Shown here in pieces: positions 9,266 through 16,544 of a stretch of 64,000 nucleotides of DNA. The translations under genes and the position numbers were made by a program. This DNA is from Pseudomonas sp. PB101 (GTDB taxonomy: Bacteria; Pseudomonadota; Gammaproteobacteria; Pseudomonadales; Pseudomonadaceae). Below the pieces are notes generated by a model. It was not told the DNA's origin. It did no database searches and saw nothing but the letters and a program-made list of their open reading frames with translations. The stretch covers positions 1 through 64,000 of the forward strand of contig NZ_RWIR01000051.1 in the NCBI RefSeq assembly GCF_009764265.1, given 5' to 3'. Within the stretch, counting starts at the first letter, position 1. Each line of letters opens with the position of its first letter.

Positions 9266-9604
9266 GTGGATACTCTGTTCACCAAGATCATCAACCGGGA
9301 AATCCCGGCGAAGATCATTTACGAGGACGACCAGGTACTGGCCTTCCACGACATTGCCCCACAGGCACCGGTACATTTTCTGGTGATCCCGAAGAAACCG
9401 GTTCGCACCTTGAACGACCTGACCGAGGACGACAAGGCACTGGCCGGACACATTCTATTCACCGCCCAGCGCCTGGCACTGGAACTGGGCTGCGAAAAAG
9501 GCTTCCGCGTGGTCATGAACTGCAATGAAGAAGGCGGGCAAACCGTCTACCACATTCATATGCACGTGCTGGGTCAGCGCCAGATGCACTGGCCGCCGGG
9601 CTGA
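9266..9604 (+). CDS. HIT family purine nucleotide hydrolase (HinT-like)
   Basis: Small hydrolase of nucleoside 5'-phosphoramidates such as AMP-lysine. The 112-residue product has the histidine triad as HIHMH in YHIHMHVLGQRQMHWPPG near the C-terminus. I chose the GTG start at 9266 (protein begins MDTLFTKIINREIP) with ACGGAG 9 bases upstream; a longer frame from 9224 adds residues not seen in the family. Confidence 0.93.
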   Translation: MDTLFTKIINREIPAKIIYEDDQVLAFHDIAPQAPVHFLVIPKKPVRTLNDLTEDDKALAGHILFTAQRLALELGCEKGFRVVMNCNEEGGQTVYHIHMHVLGQRQMHWPPG

Positions 9605-9751
9605 TTGCAGCAAACCCGATGGGAACGGCGCAGCGTCCCTCCCATCGGGGCATCACAGCATTGTCATCACACCTGCATCACAATGACCCAGCGCAAACCT
9701 TCCCCGGCCGTTTGGGTTAAACTGGCCGCCGAAATCCCCCCGGAGGTCAGC

Positions 9752-10399
9752 ATGACTACCCAACGTCACTACTCGCCGATTGACCGCCTGCTGCTGCAAG
9801 CCGATGCCGCGATGCGCACCCTGCTGCCCTTCAGCGGCCAGCCGTACCGCCCGTCGCCAGCCATTGTGCAGCCCGACGTGAAGATGAGCGACGAAGACAC
9901 GCGCCACGTTGCCGGCCTGATGCGCATCAACCACACCGGCGAAGTCTGCGCCCAGGCCCTGTATCAGGGTCAGGCGCTGACGGCCAAGCTGCCGCAAGTG
10001 CGTGCCGCCATGGAGCATGCCGCCGAAGAAGAAGTCGATCACCTGGTCTGGTGCGAACAGCGCATTCACCAGTTGGGCAGCCACACCAGCATCCTCAACC
10101 CGCTGTTTTATGGCATGTCGTTCGGGATCGGCGCAGTGGCCGGCCTGATCAGCGACAAAGTCAGCCTGGGGTTCGTGGCGGCGACGGAAGATCAGGTCTG
10201 CAAACACCTGAACGAACACCTGGAACAACTGCCGGCCGAGGATGAGAAGTCCCGGGCGATTCTCGAGCAGATGCGTATCGATGAAGAACAGCATGCCGAA
10301 AGCGCACTGGAGGCCGGCGGGTTCCGGTTTCCGGCGCCAGTGAAATTCGGGATGAGTTTGATGGCCAAGGTGATGACCAAGAGTACTTATCGCATCTGA
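9752..10399 (+). CDS. coq7: Demethoxyubiquinone hydroxylase
   Basis: Di-iron monooxygenase that makes the last ring hydroxylation in ubiquinone synthesis. The 215-residue protein shows the ferritin-like iron ligands: GEVCAQALYQGQ, EHAAEEEVDHL (ExxH) and IDEEQHAESA. ATG at 9752 has a strong CGGAGG six bases upstream; the frame is open to 9605 but without family similarity. In most pseudomonads this gene replaces ubiF. It converges on speD across a REP and a terminator. Confidence 0.95.
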   Translation: MTTQRHYSPIDRLLLQADAAMRTLLPFSGQPYRPSPAIVQPDVKMSDEDTRHVAGLMRINHTGEVCAQALYQGQALTAKLPQVRAAMEHAAEEEVDHLVWCEQRIHQLGSHTSILNPLFYGMSFGIGAVAGLISDKVSLGFVAATEDQVCKHLNEHLEQLPAEDEKSRAILEQMRIDEEQHAESALEAGGFRFPAPVKFGMSLMAKVMTKSTYRI

Positions 10400-10423
10400 C
10401 TTTTGCGCAGTCAGACAGGGCCT

Positions 10424-10450
10424 CTTCGCGGGCAAGCCCGCTCCCACAGG
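10424..10450. repeat. REP sequence (GGGCAAGCCCGCTCCCACAGG family), single copy
   Basis: Contains the hairpin core CGGGCAAGCCCG followed by CTCCCACAGG, the typical Pseudomonas REP. Present as a single unit 25 bp after coq7. Confidence 0.85.
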
Positions 10451-10468
10451 GGATTTGCGGCAGACATG

Positions 10469-10496
10469 AAAAAGGCGACCGAGGTCGCCTTTTTTT
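10469..10496. terminator. Bidirectional terminator between coq7 and speD
   Basis: AAAAGGCGACC-GA-GGTCGCCTTTTTTT: a 9-11 bp stem with a two-base centre and T run, between converging genes. Confidence 0.88.
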
Positions 10497-10509
10497 GTGC
10501 TCGCGGTTC

Positions 10510-11304
10510 TTAGTTCGGCATGTTGCGCGCGTAGAAGATCTCGAGCATTTCGTGTTTCACACGATCGGTCACCTGGGCGCGTTGCTCAGAAGACAGGTTG
10601 CTGGTGGCGTCACCGAACAGGTAGTTATCCAGTTCGAAGTTCTTCAGCAGCATCTTGGTGTGGAACAGGTTTTCCTGGTACACGTTCACGTCGGTCATCT
10701 GGTACGCGTCGCGGGTGTCTTCGGAGAGGTAGTTCTGGATCGAGTTGATCTCATGATCGATGAAGTGCTTTTTACCTTCAACGTCACGGGTGAAGCCGCG
10801 CACACGGTAGTCCACGGTCACGATGTCCGAATCGAACTGGTGAATCAGGAAGTTGAGCGCTTTAAGCGGTGAAATGACCCCGCAAGTCGACACGTCGATA
10901 TCCACACGGAAGGTCGCAATACCGTCGTCCGGATGGATTTCCGGGTAGGTGTGCACCGTGATGTGGCTCTTGTCGAGGTGGGCCAGGATGATTTCGGGCA
11001 ATGGGCCCGGGGATTCTTCGATCTGGCTTTCAGTCGGGGTCACCGGCTCTTCCGAGATCAGAATCGTGACGCTGGCGCCCTGTGGCTCATAGTCCTGACT
11101 GGCAATGTTCAGGATGTTGGCACCAATGATATCGACAACTTCCGTGAGGATCTGCGTCAGGCGCTTGGCGTTGTACTCTTTATTGATGTACTCGACGTAG
11201 GCCTGTTGGTCTTGCGGGGTTTCCGCGTAGCAGATGTCATAGATGTTGAAGCTCAAGGTCTTTGTCAGGTTATTGAACCCGTGGAGCTTGAGTTTGCTTT
11301 TCAC
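10510..11304 (-). CDS. speD: S-adenosylmethionine decarboxylase proenzyme
   Basis: Makes decarboxylated SAM for spermidine synthesis. The 264-residue proenzyme matches the E. coli-type long class; the self-cleavage serine that becomes the pyruvoyl group lies in LDKSHITVHTYPE. I chose the GTG start at 11304 (MKSKLKLHGF...), preceded by an A/G-rich AGAGAG; the frame is open further upstream but not family-like. Together with the polyamine-type ABC transporter at 23113-27598 it gives the cell both synthesis and uptake. Confidence 0.95.
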   Translation of the reverse strand: MKSKLKLHGFNNLTKTLSFNIYDICYAETPQDQQAYVEYINKEYNAKRLTQILTEVVDIIGANILNIASQDYEPQGASVTILISEEPVTPTESQIEESPGPLPEIILAHLDKSHITVHTYPEIHPDDGIATFRVDIDVSTCGVISPLKALNFLIHQFDSDIVTVDYRVRGFTRDVEGKKHFIDHEINSIQNYLSEDTRDAYQMTDVNVYQENLFHTKMLLKNFELDNYLFGDATSNLSSEQRAQVTDRVKHEMLEIFYARNMPN

Positions 11305-11543
11305 CGTTAAAAACTCTCTATGTGTTTGCGGCCCGGCCGCGTGATCAAGCATGCCCGTCAGATGCGAACAACGCACCTGCGTAGGACGGTTAACACCTCT
11401 TCGCGATGGCGATTTTGGTTGTCTGTTCGGGTGCGAGGCCTGTCGGCTGACAGGCCACTACCCTGAAAAAAGTGGCGCATTATGCAGACGTCAGCAAGGG
11501 ATCGCCAGAGTCTGCACTGCTTTTATGATAGTTGAATGTCGAT

Positions 11544-11966
11544 TCAACCGAGCTCGATGATTTCGTAGTCGTGGGTAATCTCGACACCGGCCGCGCCCAG
11601 CATGATCGAGGCCGAGCAATACTTCTCGGCGGACAGCTCGATAGCACGCTTGACCTGGGCTTCTTTCAAGCCACGGCCCTTGACCACGAAGTGCATGTGG
11701 ATCTTGGTGAACACCTTTGGATCTTCGGTCGCTCGCTCGGCTTCAAGGAAGGCTTCGCAGCTCTCGACCGCCTGGCGGGATTTCTTGAGGATGCTGACCA
11801 CGTCGAAATTGCTGCAACCGCCGACACCCAGCAGCAGCATTTCCATCGGCCGGACACCCAGGTTACGTCCGCCGGCATCGGGCGGACCGTCCATGACCAC
11901 GACATGACCGCTACCGGATTCGCCGAGGAACATGGCTTCGCCAGCCCATTGGATGCGTGCCTTCAT
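11544..11966 (-). CDS. OsmC family peroxiredoxin-like protein
   Basis: 140-residue OsmC/Ohr-fold protein, likely a thiol-dependent hydroperoxide reductase. The conserved cysteine lies in LLLGVGGCSNFDVV near residue 55; a second, C-terminal Cys is in KYCSASIMLG. ATG at 11966 has GGAG eight bases upstream and is preferred over the in-frame TTG at 11972. It is divergent from vfr with about 230 bp between. Function in peroxide defence is inferred from the family. Confidence 0.87.
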   Translation of the reverse strand: MKARIQWAGEAMFLGESGSGHVVVMDGPPDAGGRNLGVRPMEMLLLGVGGCSNFDVVSILKKSRQAVESCEAFLEAERATEDPKVFTKIHMHFVVKGRGLKEAQVKRAIELSAEKYCSASIMLGAAGVEITHDYEIIELG

Positions 11967-12194
11967 CGCCAAGACTCCACTGTATAAAAAAGGGTCGCCA
12001 GCTTAGCACAGCCCCCGTGATTGACAGCGCCCGGCGTCCTGGGACATATCCTACGACCCTGTAGGTAAATGCTCGAATATTTCAGGAAGTGTCTGGTAAG
12101 CTGACGCCAATCCAATGGCGCATGGCCAGCTTCACTCCAGCTTTCGCTATTCATAAAAACCAAACACACCGTGCAGTCTTTTCGGGATACAACC

Positions 12195-12839
12195 ATGGTT
12201 GCTATTGCCCCCACCCCCAGGATCAAAAACCTCGACAAGCTGTTGATGCATTGCCAGCGCCGCCGCTATCAGGCCAAGAGCAACATCATTTGTGCCGGCG
12301 ACCGCTCGGAAACGCTGTTCTTCATCATCAAAGGCTCAGTCACCATCCTGATCGAGGATGACGACGGACGGGAAATGATCATCTCCTACCTGAACGCCGG
12401 GGACTTTTTCGGTGAGCTCGGCCTGTTTGAGCAAGCCGGCCTGGAACAGGAGCGCAGCGCCTGGGTGCGGGCCAAGGTCGAATGTGAAGTTGCGGAAATC
12501 AGCTACGCAAAATTCCGCGAGTTGTCTCAGCAGGATCCGGATATTCTTTACGTCCTCAGCGGACAAATCGCACAGCGCCTGCGCAATACCACGCGCAAGG
12601 TGGGTGACCTGGCATTTTTTGACGTGACCGGCCGTGTTGCTCGCTGCCTGCTGGAGCTGTGCAAACAGCCAGACGCCATGACTCACCCCGACGGGATGCA
12701 GATCAAGGTGACCCGTCAGGAAATCGGGCGGATTGTCGGTTGTTCCCGGGAGATGGTCGGTCGTGTGCTCAAGGATCTGGAAGAGCGCAACCTGGTGGAC
12801 GTCAAAGGCAAGACCATGGTGGTCTTCGGTACGCGATAA
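12195..12839 (+). CDS. vfr: cAMP receptor protein homologue Vfr
   Basis: Global cAMP-responsive regulator of the CRP family; in P. aeruginosa it controls virulence, quorum sensing and twitching. The 214-residue protein has an N-terminal cyclic-nucleotide binding domain (phosphate-binding GDFFGELGLFE) and a C-terminal helix-turn-helix (VTRQEIGRIVGCSREMVGRVLKDLEE). Length equals P. aeruginosa Vfr and the core residues look nearly identical. ATG at 12195 begins MVAIAPTPRIK. An imperfect palindrome CCTAC-N6-GTAGG lies at about 12051-12066, but I cannot assign it. Confidence 0.96.
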   Translation: MVAIAPTPRIKNLDKLLMHCQRRRYQAKSNIICAGDRSETLFFIIKGSVTILIEDDDGREMIISYLNAGDFFGELGLFEQAGLEQERSAWVRAKVECEVAEISYAKFRELSQQDPDILYVLSGQIAQRLRNTTRKVGDLAFFDVTGRVARCLLELCKQPDAMTHPDGMQIKVTRQEIGRIVGCSREMVGRVLKDLEERNLVDVKGKTMVVFGTR

Positions 12840-12849
12840 GCTCGAAAAC

Positions 12850-13551
12850 CTAGCTGCTGAACATCTGCGCCAGCATCAACCGGTAGAGTTCGTCGAGACG
12901 TGCCAGCGCATGGGGCGCGGCGAACTTCTCATGCAGCGCAATGTGGCTTTCGGCGCGTACTCGTTGTTCCAGGCCGCAGGCCTCGTTGAAACGATTGACC
13001 GCTGCGACCATCGATTCCCGCTCGTTATCCACCAGCATCGCGCCATGTACCAGCCCCACCGGACGCTGCCCACCCTGACTCTGGCGCCAGCGCTGGGCGG
13101 TACCGACCATCTTGCGTCCATCGAGATTGACGTTGAAGCGACCGTCACAGAATGCGCCTTCGATTTCACCCAGGGACGAAGTACCGCCCAGTTCATCCAG
13201 CAACTGGCAAATCGGGTCGCACAGACGACGATAACCGGATTCGATGCGATTCAGATCCCCTTCGCTGCGGGGAGGCGCATAAACCAGTGCGATGTTGATC
13301 GTGGTGGCCGATTGCGGTACCGGCTCGCCACCGGTATCGCGCAACAACACGGGCCAACCCGCTGCCGCCGAGACCTCACAGGCGGCTTCGAAGCCTGGTA
13401 ATCGATTCAAACGACGCGGCATCACCAATGCCTGATCGCTCGGCTGCCAGAACAACAGACCGAACTCCCCATTGCCGGCACAGACCGACGCCAGCAAATC
13501 CTGCTCGGCTTGCAGGCCGGCTTCGATGGTCATGGAGGTGGGCAACGACAT
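12850..13551 (-). CDS. Lipoate/biotin protein ligase (LplA/LipB fold) family protein
   Basis: 233-residue protein of the BPL_LplA_LipB superfamily. It has the degenerate lipoyl-AMP-binding stretch LLRDTGGEPVPQS and the catalytic lysine region as NVNLDGRKMVGTAQR, so chemistry is plausible. It lacks the small C-terminal accessory domain of classical LplA. Substrate (lipoate or octanoate) is not readable. ATG at 13551 (MSLPTSMTIE) has GGAG six bases upstream. It converges with vfr, 10 bp apart, with no visible terminator between them. Confidence 0.8.
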   Translation of the reverse strand: MSLPTSMTIEAGLQAEQDLLASVCAGNGEFGLLFWQPSDQALVMPRRLNRLPGFEAACEVSAAAGWPVLLRDTGGEPVPQSATTINIALVYAPPRSEGDLNRIESGYRRLCDPICQLLDELGGTSSLGEIEGAFCDGRFNVNLDGRKMVGTAQRWRQSQGGQRPVGLVHGAMLVDNERESMVAAVNRFNEACGLEQRVRAESHIALHEKFAAPHALARLDELYRLMLAQMFSS

Positions 13552-13596
13552 AGGCGACTCCGGCAGACATGAGGTCTTTAGGGAATTTGAGGGCCT

Positions 13597-13623
13597 CATC
13601 GCGGGCAAGCCCGCTCCCACAGG
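13597..13623. repeat. REP sequence, single copy
   Basis: TCGCGGGCAAGCCCGCTCCCACAGG unit lying between trpC and the lipoate-ligase-like gene. Confidence 0.85.
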
Positions 13624-13650
13624 GAATCGGGTTGCCTGCAATGGCGGGGG

Positions 13651-14487
13651 TCAGTCGAGAGTTGAGCCGCTGACAGGCAGACCGCGCTCGGGGAAGAACA
13701 GACGCTGCAACTCGGTGCCCGGGCTTTCGGCGCGCATGAACGCCTCACCGACCAGGAACGCATAGACTTCGCTGATTTCCATCAGTTCGACATCGGCGCG
13801 GTTGAGAATGCCGCTTTCGGTGATGACCAGACGATCACGCGGAATACGCGGCAGCAGATCGAGGGTGGTCTCCAGGCTGACGTCGAAGGTGTGCAGGTTG
13901 CGATTGTTCACGCCCACCAGCGGAGTGTCGAGGGTTTTCAAGGCCCGCTCCAGCTCGTCACCGTCGTGAACTTCCACCAGCACGTCGAGGTTGACGCTTT
14001 TGGCCACGGCCGCCAGTTCGGCCATTTTCACGTCATCCAGCGCGGATACGATCAACAGCACGCAATCGGCGCCCAGGGCTCGGGCTTCGACGATCTGGTA
14101 CGGATCGATCATGAAGTCCTTGCGGATAACCGGCAGCTGGCACGCCGCGCGGGCCTGCTGCAGGTAGGCATCGGCGCCCTGGAAATAATCGATGTCGGTG
14201 AGCACCGACAGGCAGGTCGCCCCGCCCTTCTCGTAGCTTCTGGCGATATCGGCGGGAACGAAGTTCTCGCGGATCACGCCTTTGCTCGGCGAGGCTTTCT
14301 TGATTTCGGCAATGACCGCCGGCTGCTTCAGCTTGGCCTGAGCCAGCAAGGCATTGGCAAAACCACGGGGTGCATCGGCCGCCTTGGCCAGACCTTCCAG
14401 CTCGGCGAGGCTGACACGAGCGCTGCGCTCAGCCACTTCCTCGACCTTGCGCGCCAGAATCTTTTCCAGAACCGTCGGTACACTCAT
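13651..14487 (-). CDS. trpC: Indole-3-glycerol phosphate synthase
   Basis: Ring closure step of tryptophan synthesis, converting CdRP to indole-glycerol phosphate. The 278-residue TIM-barrel protein has VIAEIKKASPSKGVI (catalytic Lys and phosphate-binding region), the second catalytic Lys in VIRKDFMIDPYQ and LVGVNNRNLHTF. It is monofunctional, without a fused TrpF, as usual in Pseudomonas. Its start overlaps the trpD stop by 4 bp (ATGA), so the two are translationally coupled. Confidence 0.97.
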   Translation of the reverse strand: MSVPTVLEKILARKVEEVAERSARVSLAELEGLAKAADAPRGFANALLAQAKLKQPAVIAEIKKASPSKGVIRENFVPADIARSYEKGGATCLSVLTDIDYFQGADAYLQQARAACQLPVIRKDFMIDPYQIVEARALGADCVLLIVSALDDVKMAELAAVAKSVNLDVLVEVHDGDELERALKTLDTPLVGVNNRNLHTFDVSLETTLDLLPRIPRDRLVITESGILNRADVELMEISEVYAFLVGEAFMRAESPGTELQRLFFPERGLPVSGSTLD

Positions 14488-15533
14488 CCCTCATTCTCCA
14501 CTTTGAATACCGCGGTAAACGCACCCAGTTCCTCGAGCTTCTCCCGAGCGAGACCGGTGTGCAGCGCATCGTGCGCAAGTGCGACTCCCTCTTTCAAACT
14601 GCTGGCATGGTCGGCGGCGTACAGTGCGGCACCGGCATTGAGCATGATCATCTCGGCCGCTTTCTGACCGTTCTCGGTCTTGCGCTTGCCCAGGGCATCG
14701 CGAATCAACTCCAGCGACGCCGCCGGGCTATCCACCGCCAGGCCGTGCAGGCTCTGGCTCTTCATGCCCAGGTCTTCCGGCTCGACCCAATACTCGGTGA
14801 TCTGGTCGTTTTTCAGCTCCGCCACGAAGGTCGGTGCCGCCAGGCTGAATTCGTCCAGGCCATCCTTCGAATGCACCACCAGCACATGCTTGCTGCCCAG
14901 ACGCTGCAACACTTCCGCAAGTGGCCGGCACAGGGCCTGGGTGAAAACGCCTACCACCTGATGCTTCACACCGGCCGGATTCGTAAGCGGGCCGAGCATG
15001 TTGAACAAGGTGCGCAAGCCCAGATCACGACGCGGGCCAGCGGCGTATTTCATCGCAGAGTGATGGGTCTGGGCAAACATGAAACCAATACCAACGTTGT
15101 CGATGCAACGCGCCACTTGCACCGGCGTCAGGTTCAGGTAGATGCCGGCCGCCTCCAGCAGATCGGCGCTGCCGCTCTTGCCCGACACCGCACGGTTGCC
15201 GTGTTTGGCGACCGTACAACCGGCCGCCGCAACCACGAAAGCGGAAGCGGTCGACACGTTGAAGATATTGGCGCCATCGCCGCCGGTGCCGACCACATCG
15301 ACCACGCCGTCGAGGGTCTTGAGCTCGACCTTGTCCGCCAGCTCGCGCATCACCGACACCGCGCCGACGATCTCGTCAATGCTTTCGCTCTTCATGCGCA
15401 TAGCCATCATGAACGCGCCAATCTGCGCGTCAGTGCATTGCCCGGTCATGATTTCGCGCATCACGTCGCGCATTTCTTCGGTGCTGAGGTCGAGCTGTTC
15501 GACGATACGGCCCAGGGCTGTCTTGATGTTCAT
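14484..15533 (-). CDS. trpD: Anthranilate phosphoribosyltransferase
   Basis: Transfers the phosphoribosyl group from PRPP to anthranilate. The 349-residue protein shows the PRPP-binding glycine loop VVGTGGDGANIFNVST and the KHGNRAVSGKSGSADLLEA motif. It is a free-standing TrpD, separate from TrpG. It is the middle gene of trpGDC, 9 bp after trpG. Confidence 0.97.
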   Translation of the reverse strand: MNIKTALGRIVEQLDLSTEEMRDVMREIMTGQCTDAQIGAFMMAMRMKSESIDEIVGAVSVMRELADKVELKTLDGVVDVVGTGGDGANIFNVSTASAFVVAAAGCTVAKHGNRAVSGKSGSADLLEAAGIYLNLTPVQVARCIDNVGIGFMFAQTHHSAMKYAAGPRRDLGLRTLFNMLGPLTNPAGVKHQVVGVFTQALCRPLAEVLQRLGSKHVLVVHSKDGLDEFSLAAPTFVAELKNDQITEYWVEPEDLGMKSQSLHGLAVDSPAASLELIRDALGKRKTENGQKAAEMIMLNAGAALYAADHASSLKEGVALAHDALHTGLAREKLEELGAFTAVFKVENEG

Positions 15534-15542
15534 GATGAGTCC

Positions 15543-16136
15543 TTAGCGCGTGCCGCCGGTTTGTTTGAGGAAGTTGGCGAACAGTTCGTGGCCCTGCTCG
15601 GTGAGGATCGACTCAGGGTGGAACTGCACGCCCTCGATGTTCAGGGTCTTGTGGCGCAGGCCCATGATCTCGTCGACCGAGCCGTCTTCGAGCTGGGTCC
15701 AGGCGGTCAGCTCCAGGCAATCGGGCAGGGTTTCGCGCTTGACGATCAATGAATGATAGCGGGTCACCGTCAGCGGACGATTCAGGCCTGCGAACACACC
15801 CTTGTCCTCGTGAAATACCGGGCTAGTCTTACCGTGCATCACTTGACGGGCGCGCACCACATCACCGCCAAAGGCCTGGCCGATGGATTGGTGACCGAGG
15901 CAGACGCCAAGAATCGGCAGCTTGCCGGCGAAATGCTTGATCGCTTCAATCGAGATGCCGGCTTCGGTCGGCGTGCAAGGACCGGGGGACACAACGATGC
16001 GCTCAGGGTTGAGGGCTTCGATCTCAGCGATGGTCAATTCATCGTTGCGCACAACCTTGACCTCGGAGCCAAGCTCGCCCAGGTACTGCACAACGTTGTA
16101 GGTAAAGGAGTCGTAGTTATCGATCATCAGCAACAT
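15543..16136 (-). CDS. trpG: Anthranilate synthase glutamine amidotransferase subunit
   Basis: Class I glutamine amidotransferase that supplies ammonia to TrpE; in many pseudomonads it may also serve the folate branch. The 197-residue protein has the nucleophile in GVCLGHQSIGQAFGG, the LMIDNYDSFTYNVVQYL start and the His-x-Glu pair in GVQFHPESILTEQG. First gene of trpGDC. A 28-codon leader with tandem Trp codons precedes it (16302-16388). Confidence 0.97.
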   Translation of the reverse strand: MLLMIDNYDSFTYNVVQYLGELGSEVKVVRNDELTIAEIEALNPERIVVSPGPCTPTEAGISIEAIKHFAGKLPILGVCLGHQSIGQAFGGDVVRARQVMHGKTSPVFHEDKGVFAGLNRPLTVTRYHSLIVKRETLPDCLELTAWTQLEDGSVDEIMGLRHKTLNIEGVQFHPESILTEQGHELFANFLKQTGGTR

Positions 16137-16301
16137 GGCGTTTAGAACCTCTTGAATTCACTGACTTTGAAGATGGCCTTCGAATGATTGACCCGCAGAG
16201 CGCTGCGCTTTGTCAGGTGCCGGAGTAGCGCCAGCAAAGCGGCATTTCAAACGGGTAAAGAAGGCGAAGCGGTACAGGTCCGGCGAGGCCGGCAAAAGAA
16301 T

Positions 16302-16388
16302 TCAGGCGCGCCAACGCCAGCGGGCGTGTGCCTTGATGACTTGATCCAGGAGTTTACTGATGATCAACACGGGGAAGGTCTCGTTCAT
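16302..16388 (-). CDS. Putative trpGDC leader peptide, 28 residues
   Basis: ATG at 16388 opens a 28-codon frame ending in ...ARWRWRA and TGA, with two Trp codons just before the stop, 165 bp upstream of trpG. The last 24 bases are identical to the end of gph, which precedes trpE (20171-20194), and the peptides share VIKAxARWRWRA. Attenuation of trpE and trpGDC has been reported in P. putida, so I read this as the attenuator peptide. A 5-bp hairpin CCGGC/GCCGG (16280-16292) follows the stop by about 9 bases. I see no classic U-tract terminator, so the exact mechanism is open. Confidence 0.7.
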   Translation of the reverse strand: MNETFPVLIISKLLDQVIKAHARWRWRA

Positions 16389-16544
16389 ACGTCCCGGCAC
16401 AGTAACTTAGCTGGGCAGAGCGTGCAATATCGCCGGGGGTACTGCCTGCGAAACTATTAAAGGCTTCGCGACAGATGGCAAAAGGCCGAAAGTTTTTGGT
16501 ACTGTCGTTTCGTTCACTAAAACAATAAATAAACGGACTTGCTC
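16389..16544. other. Divergent promoter region of trpGDC and estA
   Basis: Non-coding space upstream of the trpG leader and estA. An ACGGA Shine-Dalgarno (16533-16537) precedes estA. I see no convincing -35/-10 pair or operator by eye. With the leader and the 165 bases between its stop and trpG, it makes up the 408-bp gap between trpG and estA. Confidence 0.4.

Noticed and set aside
12051..12066. CCTAC-N6-GTAGG palindrome upstream of vfr
   Set aside because: It is short, does not match the CRP/Vfr site TGTGA-N6-TCACA, and has no assignable regulator.
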